From: Branchiostoma belcheri
Lineage: Eukaryota > Chordata > Leptocardii > Amphioxiformes > Branchiostomatidae
NCBI RefSeq assembly: GCF_001625305.1
Contig: NW_017803202.1
Span: 124,001 to 188,000, forward strand
DNA length: 64,000 nucleotides
Direction of reading: 5' to 3'
Under the pieces are notes generated by a model that was given only the letters and a program-made list of their open reading frames with translations, was not told where the DNA came from and did no database searches. Shown here one piece after another: positions 23,501-32,813 of this stretch. The first letter of the stretch is position 1. The number at the start of each line of letters is the position of its first letter. The translations under genes and the position numbers were made by a program.

Positions 23501-24433
23501 TATCTTATCTGTGGATCACTTACATAATCCAGGAAGCGGGGTATTAAAATTGCTGTGTGCATACCACTATTACCAGTGTGGTATCATATCCTGTAGACCT
23601 GTTTAGTTATATGCTGAATATTTCGGAAACATTTTTCTTTTGTATCTTTATGAGCAAACTGGACCTTCTCAATGTAGTAATGCAGACCATTTTTGGAGCT
23701 CACGCCCACATATAATGTACGCCCACATACATACCACTACTACTATTACATGTACGTTTGTATAAATGTTAGTGTATATGTTAACTAAAGTTTTGGCAGC
23801 ACATAAGTATATAACTTTGATTTCAGGATCTTGCTGAGAGTTCCTTACTTTTTTGTACTGTATAAAACACAGTTTTGCTTAATGATCATACCGATGCTAG
23901 GTTAGTAATACTAATAGTAATAGTATGTTGTGTTAGTATAATTGACACATATTTTATAATTTTAGAAAATTATTGAACGATCTTACTGACAAGCACATTC
24001 TTAACCTTTCCGTACTCTCTACAACGCAGTTTTACCAAATGATCATACGTTTACTATGTTAGTGTTAACAGTATGTAATGTTAGTGTAACTGACAACACC
24101 ATAGTATTACGTAAGTCCGTAATTACTAAGCATATGCCTAGTGCTGCAGGCATGGCAAAACTCGGCCCCTCCCCTCTTTACAAAAACAACATCGCCAGTC
24201 CTACCGTGTACGTCTTGTTCGGTCACATCGCAGGTCCTGAGGAGCGCGGAGACCCTCTTGATGTCGCCCTGGAAGACGCTGTAGTGGAGCGGGTACCTCT
24301 CGCGAAGCACTGCCGGGTCGGGGACGACTAGAGCCTCGGCGTCCGGGTCTGCTCTTTCCGGGCAGGGGGGAGAGTCAGCCGCCGGCGGTTCGGCTCCAGA
24401 TTCCCCGCCTTCGCTGCGCGTCTCACACGGCAT
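20597..24433 (-). CDS. ANKRD13C: ANKRD13C, first five coding exons only
   Basis: Coding exons on the - strand are 24433-24205, 22241-22200, 21811-21707, 20951-20866 and 20642-20597. All are bounded by GT/AG and the reading phases agree. The N-terminus is a low-complexity acidic/proline segment. Ankyrin repeats follow: PLHYSVFQGDIKRV, GNTALHLAVMLGKK, HLLLAHGAPVRVKNA, PLAEAISYGD. Then comes the ANKRD13C signature LLRKLKQQSRETLEEKRP and GDFYLELKWDFHSW. Human ANKRD13C is an ER-associated chaperone for G-protein-coupled receptors; the family role is established, its use here is inferred. The start is the ATG at 24433-24431, about 150 bp from a YY1-type promoter motif. The conserved domain that normally follows the last exon seen was not recognised in the remaining DNA to the left, so the gene is either cut by a very long intron containing LRR-Ig genes, truncated, or affected by assembly. 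Confidence 0.85.
22484..22534 (+). mobile_element. fragment of a dispersed retroelement-like repeat
   Basis: The block with AATACGATACGCC and GTTACTCAAGCAACTGGATA is nearly the same as one at about 46018-46063, next to a hammerhead-like motif. Here only this part is present, inside an ANKRD13C intron. Confidence 0.6.
23826..24095. repeat. degenerate direct duplication, about 160 bp apart
   Basis: Two diverged copies share CAGTTTT, AATGATCATAC, a TAGTAATA/TAGTGTTA stretch and AGTATGT(T/A)(G/A)TGTTAGT. It lies in the first intron of ANKRD13C. No function suggested. Confidence 0.45.
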
Positions 24434-24580
24434 AGTTTCCCCTTCTGGGCCGTCCAGACTGAAATTTTACACAAACGCGTTCTCGGTCGCGAGCGGGTTT
24501 GTGGGGTTGAGTTGCGGAAAGTTTCGTGAATGGAGATGACGTTACGTTTTGATTACAACAACGTCAGTTTTGGAATGAGC

Positions 24581-24640
24581 GCCGCCATCTTGGACTGCCG
24601 AACCGACCTCTCGTTCCCAACAACAACAATAGTCACGTGA
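24581..24640 (-). promoter_or_regulatory. ANKRD13C core promoter motifs (YY1 site, palindromic E-box)
   Basis: GCCGCCATCTTGG at 24581-24593 is a canonical YY1 element, on the strand and at the distance (about 150 bp from the ATG) common for YY1 sites at transcription starts. TCACGTGA at 24633-24640 is a palindromic E-box. Motif calls are direct; use in this promoter is inferred. Confidence 0.6.
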
Positions 24641-25086
24641 TCGGCACGTTCCCAGGAGGCGGAGTGATGGGTTCGGAAAGTCATCGATCACTCGCCGATC
24701 AATCAAATTCCTATCGATTTTCTCATCACAATAGAAGCAAGTGAAGTCAGTGTTAAAGAATCTCATTTCCGTCTGGCTAAATTGAGTCCATCGCGGTCAA
24801 TATGTGTACTTAAATGACCCACAGTATGTGAAATGCCTAGAGAGTACCAGTCGAATATTGGTCCCATGCTGTAGTGATTGCACAACTGTGTGGCCCAAGG
24901 GTAATTAAACAGGAGATGGGCGCCGCCCTATTCATTCTAGAACGTCCTTTAGAACAGGTGTCTAAAGGACAGGTGGGGACACCTGCGTTGCGTCATCCTT
25001 ACTGCACTAACGCTACACCAACACATGCGGCACCTGCCACACCATGCTACGCACCACTGTGCAATATAAACATCCATTGGCCACTA

Positions 25087-25168
25087 CTCTCCAAGCAGAG
25101 GTGTCGGCTTCGGCTTATTTTTGGCATGTTTCACCGGGATCTGATCGGATTTTTGATCTGCTAGGAGA
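25087..25168. mobile_element. short TIR element, CTCTCCAAGCAGA family
   Basis: The left end CTCTCCAAGCAGAGG pairs with the right end GATCTGCTAGGAGAT as an imperfect inverted repeat. Related ends occur at 39608, 51136 and 63612. This copy lies in the upstream region of the first TRIM gene. Confidence 0.55.
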
Positions 25169-25215
25169 TTAATTAACCACAAACTGTCCCGGTATTCATT
25201 GCGGTAAACAAACTG

Positions 25216-25223
25216 TGACGTAA
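25216..25223 (+). promoter_or_regulatory. CRE-like site upstream of first TRIM gene
   Basis: TGACGTAA lies 279 bp before the ATG at 25495. The three downstream TRIM genes each carry a perfect TGACGTCA 130 bp before their ATG, so a related input is possible here. The spacing differs and the evidence is weak. Confidence 0.35.
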
Positions 25224-25494
25224 GAATGCTTCAGAACAATGAAACAGAAAAAGTGAGCGTAAGTGCGTAGCTACATAACAGCACACTGAGAGACCCTTAC
25301 ATGTATCCTGGACAATATTCAGCAATAAGGATGTATCTGTTTTGAGTCAAAATAAGGTCACCAATAGAATCCTGCCAACCAGAGCCTTCCGACACGTCAA
25401 CATCCGCGTTGGACAGAGAGTCGGCGACCAGTCTCGGAGTCAAGTCGCCAGTTTGCGTTCATCTGGCCCGTTCTTGCTACTATCAGTTTCTGAG

Positions 25495-27681
25495 ATGGCG
25501 AGTAAAATGGCAAACGACATGGACAGGCAGTCTCTGACGTGCCAGATATGTATGTCACTCTTCAGAGCCCCCAAAATCCTGCCGTGTCTGCATAGCTTTT
25601 GTAGGGAGTGTCTGCAAGAACTGGCCACCAAACAACAGCCGCTGGAGTGTCCAACCTGCCGCAAACCGGTCAGTCTACCAGACCAAGGTGTGGACGGACT
25701 GAAGAACAACTTCTACGTCAGCAACCTGCTGGACTTCGCGGCCGTGAAGAAAGGGGCGGGGCCAGGTGTGCCGTGCCAGGTGTGTGAGGGAGGGCAGGAT
25801 GGCGGCAAGTCGTGGTGCGTGGACTGCGCTACCTGGATGTGCGGCGCCTGTACAACTGTACACCGGAAACTCCCGGGCACGAAAGAGCACGAAGTCGTCC
25901 CAGCAGAGGTCCTCAAAGCAGAGAAAGACGTGAGTAAATTCCAGCGTAAGCGTCACTGCCACAAGCACAAGAACCAAGAACTGGTCTTCTACTGTGAGAG
26001 TTGTAACGCTTTGGTTTGTACAGCGTGTACTGTAGTCGACCATCGACCAGGTACTGACCATAATCCGGTAGAAGTTAGCGCTATTGCTGACGACCAGAAA
26101 GACAAGCTGAGGCAACTTCTAAGCCAGGTGGATCCACGTCTTGAAGAGATGCAAGAAGCTCTTAAGGAATTCGACAAGGAGATGATGAAGTTGGACAGCT
26201 CAAGAATAGAATCCGTCAACCAGGCGACCTCATACTTCCAGCATCTTGCAGACCTCTTGCAGAAGCGTGAGCGGGAGATCTTGAGCCAGATCGACTCCAC
26301 ATATCGCGGCATCGGTAAGACATTAGAGTCGCAGAAGGAAGAGGTGGAGCTGGGGTTCGCCAGGCTCGCCAGCGCGCGGACATTCTGCGGACAAGCCGTG
26401 GATCATGGTGACGAGATGCATCTTGTAGAGGTAGGAGAGCAGGCTCAGAGGAGGGTCGAAGGTCTGCTTCAAGAACGAATCAACCTGAAACCTGAGCAAG
26501 ACAAAGTCCAGTTCTCGGAGAGAGTGAACGTTGCAGACTTCAAGAAAGACGTGGAAAGGTTTGGGATCGTGAGCTCGACGGTGAATGTGGACGTCTCCAA
26601 GTGCAGAGTGGTGACCAAGACGCCGGTGGTGGGACTCCAGTGCACATCAGTGCTTGAGACTGCAGATGAGGAGGGGCAGGCAGTAGCAGTGAACCGTGAG
26701 GCCATCACGGCGACGCTGACAGGTCCGGCAGGAACCAGGGCAGTACCAACTCTGCTGCAGGCCAGGGACGAGGGGCGGGTCTGGGACATCCTCTACACCC
26801 CTGAGGTCACGGGGAGGCATAGGTTAGAGGTCAAGGTCAAGGACAGGGACGTCGCCGGCAGTCCTTTTGATGTCATGGTGCGAAGTCGGGACAGCGCCGT
26901 CATCACTATAGGAAGGGAAGGCAGCGAGGAAGGGCAAGTGAAGAAACCAATAGATGTGGCGATAGATGGGGAAGGTAAAGTCGTAGTGTTAGAGCAGGTG
27001 AACAGGCGGATACAGGTGTTCAATGCAGAGCATGGAAACGTGTTGAAATGCTTCCCGATAGAGAGCGAAGGGCTGTTCGGAACAGATACGGACTCCAGCG
27101 GCAATCTGTTCGTCACGTCATACGGCGCAAGCTTCGGCGTCAGAAAGTACTCGCGGGAAGGGGAACTGTTGGCAACGTTCAATCCGGAATATCTACGGCA
27201 TCCGCTTGGAGTTGCAGTTCTGAAGGACGGCCGCATGGTGGCGGCGGACAAGCAGCAGAAGTCGTGTCTCCTCCTGCAGCCTGACGGGAGCCTCATCCGG
27301 GAGATCGGCAAAGGGCAGTTGCAAGACCCATGGTTCATTGCGATCGACGAGTCACGTGGCCTGATGTTCGTCACGGACAACCGCGCCCACAAGGTCGTGG
27401 TGTTTGACCTTGAGGGCAACCTGAGGTTCAGTTTCGGCAAGAGAGGTCAGAATCCAGGTGAGCTGAGCAGCCCGACAGGTGTGACGTTAGACCCCGCAGG
27501 TAACGTCATCGTCGCAAACAAGGCTGACGGTCGCGTCCAGGTGTTTGGGCCAGACGGCAGGTACCTTCGCACCGTGACCACGAGCAGGGGCGCCCCGCAC
27601 GGACTCGCACTCACGCCCGAGGGTTACGTGGCTGTAGCGTGCTATACCGGACACTGTGTAGAACTGTATAGGTACAAGTGA
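25495..27681 (+). CDS. TRIM-NHL E3 ubiquitin ligase, most diverged member of the array
   Basis: A single exon of 728 codons. The frame is open further upstream without an ATG; the ATG at 25495 is chosen because it begins MASKM, exactly as in the three paralogues. Domains in order: RING finger (CQICMSLF ... CLHSFCREC ... CPTC, about residues 17-60); a B-box type 1-like cysteine cluster (CQVCEGG); B-box 2 (HCHKHKNQELVFYC); a coiled coil (about 190-310); a filamin-type Ig domain ending in RHRLEVKVKDRDVAGSPFDV; and about six NHL repeats forming a propeller to the C-terminus. This is the TRIM2/TRIM3/TRIM71 architecture: a cytoplasmic RING ligase that chooses targets or RNAs through the NHL propeller. 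The target is unknown. Two patches are almost identical to the downstream paralogues (see findings). An AATAAA lies at 28081. Confidence 0.93.
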   Translation: MASKMANDMDRQSLTCQICMSLFRAPKILPCLHSFCRECLQELATKQQPLECPTCRKPVSLPDQGVDGLKNNFYVSNLLDFAAVKKGAGPGVPCQVCEGGQDGGKSWCVDCATWMCGACTTVHRKLPGTKEHEVVPAEVLKAEKDVSKFQRKRHCHKHKNQELVFYCESCNALVCTACTVVDHRPGTDHNPVEVSAIADDQKDKLRQLLSQVDPRLEEMQEALKEFDKEMMKLDSSRIESVNQATSYFQHLADLLQKREREILSQIDSTYRGIGKTLESQKEEVELGFARLASARTFCGQAVDHGDEMHLVEVGEQAQRRVEGLLQERINLKPEQDKVQFSERVNVADFKKDVERFGIVSSTVNVDVSKCRVVTKTPVVGLQCTSVLETADEEGQAVAVNREAITATLTGPAGTRAVPTLLQARDEGRVWDILYTPEVTGRHRLEVKVKDRDVAGSPFDVMVRSRDSAVITIGREGSEEGQVKKPIDVAIDGEGKVVVLEQVNRRIQVFNAEHGNVLKCFPIESEGLFGTDTDSSGNLFVTSYGASFGVRKYSREGELLATFNPEYLRHPLGVAVLKDGRMVAADKQQKSCLLLQPDGSLIREIGKGQLQDPWFIAIDESRGLMFVTDNRAHKVVVFDLEGNLRFSFGKRGQNPGELSSPTGVTLDPAGNVIVANKADGRVQVFGPDGRYLRTVTTSRGAPHGLALTPEGYVAVACYTGHCVELYRYK

Positions 27682-28080
27682 GCGCCGTGGACAGGGGTAT
27701 CGTATCCAGAGCCGTGCCACCTATCTAGTTCTATACCTGAATGGATTAGGGTTGATGTTGGAAACGGCTGTAAATAGTCTCTGCATATCCAAAAACGTAG
27801 GTTTGCCCCAAGCGCGGTTCTGGATACGCATAGGTTCTGGATAAAACTTGGTTCTGGATACCTATCCGCGGACTTTAAGACTAAAACTGTGTCTCTGTCT
27901 TAACATGTTTAATTGTTCCAACATATTCTACTTAGTCTTCTTCGCCACTATATCATAGATATAGTCTTGCCTCTTTCTTAACAGCAACAGACATTTGGAG
28001 ATGATTATTAACATTTATGTTTGTAAGATCTTTGACATGTATCGATATATTAGAGAGGCCCAATGGGAGTCAAATCCTTC

Positions 28081-28086
28081 AATAAA
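28081..28086 (+). terminator. polyadenylation signal AATAAA of first TRIM gene
   Basis: AATAAA 400 bp past the stop. The equivalent position in the duplicated units is AATAAA at 32292, AATAGA near 35630 and ATTAAA near 38823, so the signal has decayed in the later units. Confidence 0.5.
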
Positions 28087-28254
28087 GAAATCCTCAGCTC
28101 TACTATTCATCGTCAAAATGTTTATTTTTCCCTCGTACAACCGTCCCTATATATATGGTCGTTTGGCCACTTAACGACCACCCCCATCTGCTAGTACTTG
28201 GTACCGTCCAACCACCTGTTGGCGTCTCGCCAAGTCGGCAGGCCTACAGGGTCA

Positions 28255-28262
28255 TGACGTCA
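28255..28262 (+). promoter_or_regulatory. distal CRE of second TRIM gene
   Basis: TGACGTCA inside the palindrome CATGACGTCATG, 309 bp before the ATG at 28564. The matching site is intact at 32454-32461 in the next unit, mutated to TGACGCCA at 35790-35797 in the third, and lost in the relic unit. Confidence 0.5.
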
Positions 28263-28433
28263 TGACCTGCTGTCTACAGACGGAACATTGTACATGCTGT
28301 GTGAGGCATTTGACTATCATATTCATAATGAATAGTTATGGGGTGGTCGCAGTACAAGTTACCCCCAGATGTCTTTCCGATAGATTGACTGGGGTGCAAA
28401 GGGCAACGTTCTTCGTCGTCGCCCAGCGTTACG

Positions 28434-28441
28434 TGACGTCA
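28434..28441 (+). promoter_or_regulatory. proximal CRE of second TRIM gene
   Basis: TGACGTCA within GTTACGTGACGTCAGCC, 130 bp before the ATG. The same element sits exactly 130 bp before the ATG in the next two genes and is retained in the relic unit at 39406. Such sites bind CREB/ATF factors; activity is inferred. Confidence 0.6.
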
Positions 28442-28563
28442 GCCTTCCGAAACTGAGTTCTGAGAAACTGCTGTGCTCAGTTTCGTACCCACCAGACGAA
28501 CTTGATACAGAACAAGACGGGCTGTATTTAATTCTCAGTCTTGCCAACAATCTTGGCGACACA

Positions 28564-30777
28564 ATGGCGAGTAAAATGCAGAGATCTGCCGAGTTTGACG
28601 AGCAGTTCCTGACGTGCGCGATCTGCATGCTGCACTTCCGGGACCCCAAAATCCTGCCGTGTCTGCACAGCTTTTGTAAAGAATGTCTCCAGCTTTGGGC
28701 CACCAAACAACAGCCGCTGGAGTGTCCAACCTGCCGCAAACCGGTCAGTCTACCAGACCAAGGTGTGGACGGACTGAAGAGCAACTTCTACGTCAGCAAC
28801 CTGCTGGACTTCGCGGCCGTGAAGAAAGGGGCGGGGCCAGGTGTGCCGTGCCAGGTGTGCGAGGGGAAGGAGGGAGGGGCGCGGTCATGGTGCGTGCAGT
28901 GCGCCGTTCTGCTTTGTGAGTCCTGTACAAACACACATCGCAGGTTTCCTGCCATGAAGGGGCACCAGATCGTGTCACAAGAGAACCTGGAGGCCTCTGA
29001 AGATGTGCCCAGCGGCTTCCAGCGCAAAGTCTTCTGCCCGAAGCACGAAGACCAAGTCTTGACTTTCTACTGTGAACCTTGCCAGACTTTGGTCTGTGTC
29101 GCCTGTACGGTTGTCGACCATCGGCCGGGTGAACAGCACAATCCCGTAGAAATCGGCAGCGTCGCCGAGAGGAAGAAACGAGACTTACAAGAACTGTTAG
29201 AAAAAGTCGAGCCTCGAGAAAAAGTCGTGCGGGCTGCGCTGGGTGACGTCGAGACAGAAATATCAGAGTTACCAACATCGGCAGACGCAGCGATCAAAGA
29301 AGCCACCGAATATTTTGATCAGCTGATGGCCTTGCTTCAAGACAGGAAAGAAGAGGTCGTCGAAGAAATCGGCTTACGTCGCCAGGAAGTCGGAAAATGT
29401 CTGGAAGAGCAGAAAGAAGAGATGGAGTTTGAGTTGGCCGGACTGACGAGCGCGTCAGAGTTCTGTAAACAAGCTTTGGAACACGGCAGCGACGTGCACG
29501 TCATCGAGGTCGAGGGTCAAGCACGACAGAGGGTGGAAGAGCTGCTGACAACTCCAGCCGACCTGACAGCCCGACCGAGTCTCGTCGTGTTCTCGGAGGG
29601 GACGGCTGTGGCGGAGTTCAGAGATGCTGTGGCCAAGGCAGGGCGCGTACAAGCCAGCGTAAGGGTAGACGCATCTAAATGCTCAGTGGAAGTAAAACCT
29701 GCCGTTGTAAAGTGTACAAACGTCTCTCTCCTTACCATAAAGGACAAAAACGGACAACTTTTTTCTGTGCCCAAAGATGACGTCACAGCCACGCTGACGC
29801 ACCCCTGGGGCCTGCCGGTACCCACACAGGTGCAGGAGAAGGGCAGGGGATTGTGGGAAATCTCCTACACACCTGAACTCACTAGAAACCATGGGTTAGA
29901 TGTCAAGGTTAAGGGTCAGTCTGTGGCGGGAAGTCCGTATGACGTCAGGGTGCAAAGCAGCCACACCCCAGTCTTAACTATTGGAAGAGAAGGCAGTGGG
30001 GAGGGTGAACTTTCCGCCCCTGTGGATGTAGCAGTGGACAAGGACGGTAACATTGCAGTGTTGGAGAACGGGAACAAACGGGTTCAGGTATTCGATCCCA
30101 AGACTGGCCAGTCGCTTCGGTGTTTCCCTGTGGATGGTGAGAACCAATGGGGGATTGACATTGACTCCGACGGACAGTTTATTGTGACGTCGCGAAACCA
30201 ATTGTTCAGCACTGCCACTGACAAACAAGCCATCGATGTGTACTCGCGAGAAGGGGAGCTTACAAAGACCCTGATACCGGACTGTCTACGAAATCCGCGC
30301 GGAGTTGCAGTTCTGAAGGACGGCCGCATGGTGGTGGCAGACGACACTCAGAAGTCGTGTCTCCTCCTGCAGCCTGACGGGAGCCTCATCCGGGAGATCG
30401 GCAAGGGGCAGTTACAGGGCCCATGGTTCATAGCGGTGAACGAATCACGTGATATGTTCTTTGTCACTGATTTCACAGCTCATAAAGTGTTCGTGTTTGA
30501 CCTTGAGGGGAACCTGAAGGTCAGCTTTGGTACAGAAGGGGAGAATGAGGGAGAATTGCAAAGCCCAACCGGGATAACATTCGACCCTGCAGGTAACATC
30601 ATTGTGGTGGACACTTTGACCCGCCGTCTGCAGGTGTTCCGACCTGACGGGACGTACCTGAGAAATGTGGCCATTGTAAGAGGGAGAGAACCAGCAGGAA
30701 TCTCGCTGACCCCAGATGGCCACATCGCTGTAGTGTGTATGGAGGGACATTGTATCTTGTTGTACACGTACAAGTAG
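28564..30777 (+). CDS. TRIM-NHL E3 ubiquitin ligase, tandem copy A
   Basis: A single exon of 737 codons with the start ATG in CACAATGGCG context. RING (CAICMLHF ... CLHSFCKEC ... CPTC), a first B-box-like cluster (CQVCEGKEGG ... CESCTNTHRRF), B-box 2 (FCPKHEDQVLTFYC ... CVACTVVDH), coiled coil (about 185-320, with KRDLQELLEKVEPREK), filamin domain (about 385-480, ending SVAGSPYDVRV) and about six NHL repeats (for example GVAVLKDGRMVVAD). The three tandem copies A, B and C differ little in the RING, B-box and coiled-coil parts. They differ mostly in the NHL repeats, where substrate choice would be expected. Copy A has the variant ATDKQAID, with two extra residues relative to B and C. Its 3' flank holds a mobile insertion (31158-32070). 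Confidence 0.95.
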   Translation: MASKMQRSAEFDEQFLTCAICMLHFRDPKILPCLHSFCKECLQLWATKQQPLECPTCRKPVSLPDQGVDGLKSNFYVSNLLDFAAVKKGAGPGVPCQVCEGKEGGARSWCVQCAVLLCESCTNTHRRFPAMKGHQIVSQENLEASEDVPSGFQRKVFCPKHEDQVLTFYCEPCQTLVCVACTVVDHRPGEQHNPVEIGSVAERKKRDLQELLEKVEPREKVVRAALGDVETEISELPTSADAAIKEATEYFDQLMALLQDRKEEVVEEIGLRRQEVGKCLEEQKEEMEFELAGLTSASEFCKQALEHGSDVHVIEVEGQARQRVEELLTTPADLTARPSLVVFSEGTAVAEFRDAVAKAGRVQASVRVDASKCSVEVKPAVVKCTNVSLLTIKDKNGQLFSVPKDDVTATLTHPWGLPVPTQVQEKGRGLWEISYTPELTRNHGLDVKVKGQSVAGSPYDVRVQSSHTPVLTIGREGSGEGELSAPVDVAVDKDGNIAVLENGNKRVQVFDPKTGQSLRCFPVDGENQWGIDIDSDGQFIVTSRNQLFSTATDKQAIDVYSREGELTKTLIPDCLRNPRGVAVLKDGRMVVADDTQKSCLLLQPDGSLIREIGKGQLQGPWFIAVNESRDMFFVTDFTAHKVFVFDLEGNLKVSFGTEGENEGELQSPTGITFDPAGNIIVVDTLTRRLQVFRPDGTYLRNVAIVRGREPAGISLTPDGHIAVVCMEGHCILLYTYK

Positions 30778-31157
30778 CATAAAGCACCCCTGGTGATAAA
30801 CAATTTGTGAAATGTTAGAGACTGTCCAGTTTTCATACCAAAGGGACACCACAGGAACTGAACTTCAGAAAATATCAATATTAAGACAATGCAACTTTAA
30901 CAAAAGAGAAACATTCACAATACAATAGTGTTCCCAGGACAATAGAGAGTTACCATCAAACAAAATAGTCAAAAGATATTTTTTACGGATCTTTTTGTCT
31001 TGTTATTTGCAGTTAGACCTATGCATGTATAATTAGGGCAAGAACTTGCAACAAACCTATCATCATTAATCCAGTCATACTAAGGGCTCAGCTAGAAGCG
31101 TGCAAAGCTGTGTATTATTAGATTTAGCGAATGACCCTTTGACATGATGACCATTAT
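30778..31157. other. 3' flank of TRIM copy A
   Basis: This stretch is closely matched by 35025-35401 downstream of copy B, showing that the tandem unit includes 3' flanking DNA. No gene of its own. Confidence 0.8.
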
Positions 31158-32070
31158 TACCTTCGCCGAGAAGGTTATGTTTTCAGGGGCGTTCGTGTAT
31201 GTGTGTGTGTGTGTGTCTGTCTGTCAACACGATAACTTGAGAAGGCCTTGATGGATTGTCTTGATACTTGGTAGGTGGGTAGGTCTTGATGAGACCTCGA
31301 AATGATTAGATTTTGGACCCCCTAGCGGCTTGTTATGGTACTGCAGCTGAACTTCCGGTTTTGATATCTCATGATCTAGACATGCTATGGTGATGAAATT
31401 TGGATGGTAGGTAGCTCTTGTGCTGGGGAAGAAGTGACGTGAGTTTAGGCCCCCTAGCGGCTTGCTCTGGAACTGCAGGGATATATTCTTGAAAATATTC
31501 AAAAGGGGATAACTCAAGAACCGGTTGACAGATCGTCGTGATTTTTGGTATGTAGGTAGCTTACGTGATGCTTAATATAATTATGTGACAATTATGCAAA
31601 TATGGATGTAATTTGCATAATTTATGGGGAAATTCTATAAATCAGCTGCATTCCATAATAGGACAATTGAAGCTTGTGACATTGGTAATTGACAACGAGA
31701 GAAACACAGGAAGATGTTGATTATGTTAATAATGACTTAATTTGCATAATTAATGAGAAAATTTTATAATTATGTAATGATAACTGCCTGGAATTTCATA
31801 CTTGCGGTATTTGAAAGTTAAATTGAGGTGAACATCATTAAACATAATTTATTCAAATCAGGACCTCGTTTGCATAATTTATTAGGAAATGCTAGAATGC
31901 ATTGTTTGTTAATATAAGACTGTCTTTTGGTTGAGATTATGATAAAATGATATAATTCATGAAAATTAGGTTCCTATTTCTTAAATCAGGGGGGAATAAT
32001 CTAATCTATAATTTGTCAGTCATAAAGATTAACATCATTTGGCGAAGGTATGAGATCGGGGAACTCTAGT
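31158..32070. mobile_element. 913-bp insertion with inverted TACCTTCGCC ends, empty site known
   Basis: The duplicated flank of copy B reads ACCATTAT directly into GTTCAC at about 35399-35414, whereas here the two are split by 913 bp; that gives both borders. The left end TACCTTCGCC (31158-31167) is the exact reverse complement of GGCGAAGGTA (32041-32050), followed by 20 further bases to the border. Inside are a GT run and two copies of CCCCCTAGCGGCTTG. The second half is AT-rich with repeated TTTGCATAATTTAT text. No coding capacity. It is a non-autonomous element; class unresolved. Confidence 0.85.
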
Positions 32071-32683
32071 GTTCACCATCGTATAAAATAAGTAATAGTG
32101 TATTGTTTCCAACAGAATGAACTGTTACTGTGCACAACATTGAACTTTGCTTCATGTGACAGACCGCCTCTTTACGAAACATACAGAAGTTTTGGAGACG
32201 ATTGTTAACTTGTGGGTTTGCAGGATCTTTCAAATATATGGATGAAATCTGATATATATATTGTGGAGGCACAAGGAGAGTCAAAGCCTTCAATAAAAAT
32301 CTTCAGCTCTATTATCCATGGTGAAAATGTTTATTTTTTTCCTCGTACAACTGCCCTTTTGTGGTCGTTTGGCACTTAACGACCACCCCCATCTACTTGG
32401 TACCGTCCAACCACCTGTTGGCGTCACGCCAAGTTGGCAGGCCCACAGGGTCATGACGTCATGGCCTGCCGCCATACAGACGGAACATTGTACATGCTGT
32501 ATGGGGCATTTACAATAAGTGCCTTTGACTACTAGTATCATATTCGTAATGAATAATTCTGGGATGATCGCAATACATTTTACCCCCCAAACGTATATGG
32601 AATAAAAAAATGCAAAGTTTAATGCGATCCACGTAGGCTAGGGGTGCAAAGGGCAACGTTCTTCGTCGTCACCCAACGTTACG

Positions 32684-32691
32684 TGACGTCA
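32684..32691 (+). promoter_or_regulatory. proximal CRE of TRIM copy B
   Basis: TGACGTCA in GTTACGTGACGTCAGCC, exactly 130 bp before the ATG at 32814. A distal CRE lies at 32454-32461. Confidence 0.6.
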
Positions 32692-32813
32692 GCCTTCCGA
32701 AACCGAGTTCCGAGAAACTGCTGTGCCCAGTTTCGCACCCACCAGAAGAGCTTGATACACAGAACAAGACGCGCTGTATTTATCTCAGTCTTACCAACAA
32801 TCTTGGCGGCACA

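Noticed and set aside
25342..25494. Upstream extension of the first TRIM frame
   Set aside because: It begins at TTG with no ATG. The paralogues all start at MASK, matching the ATG at 25495.
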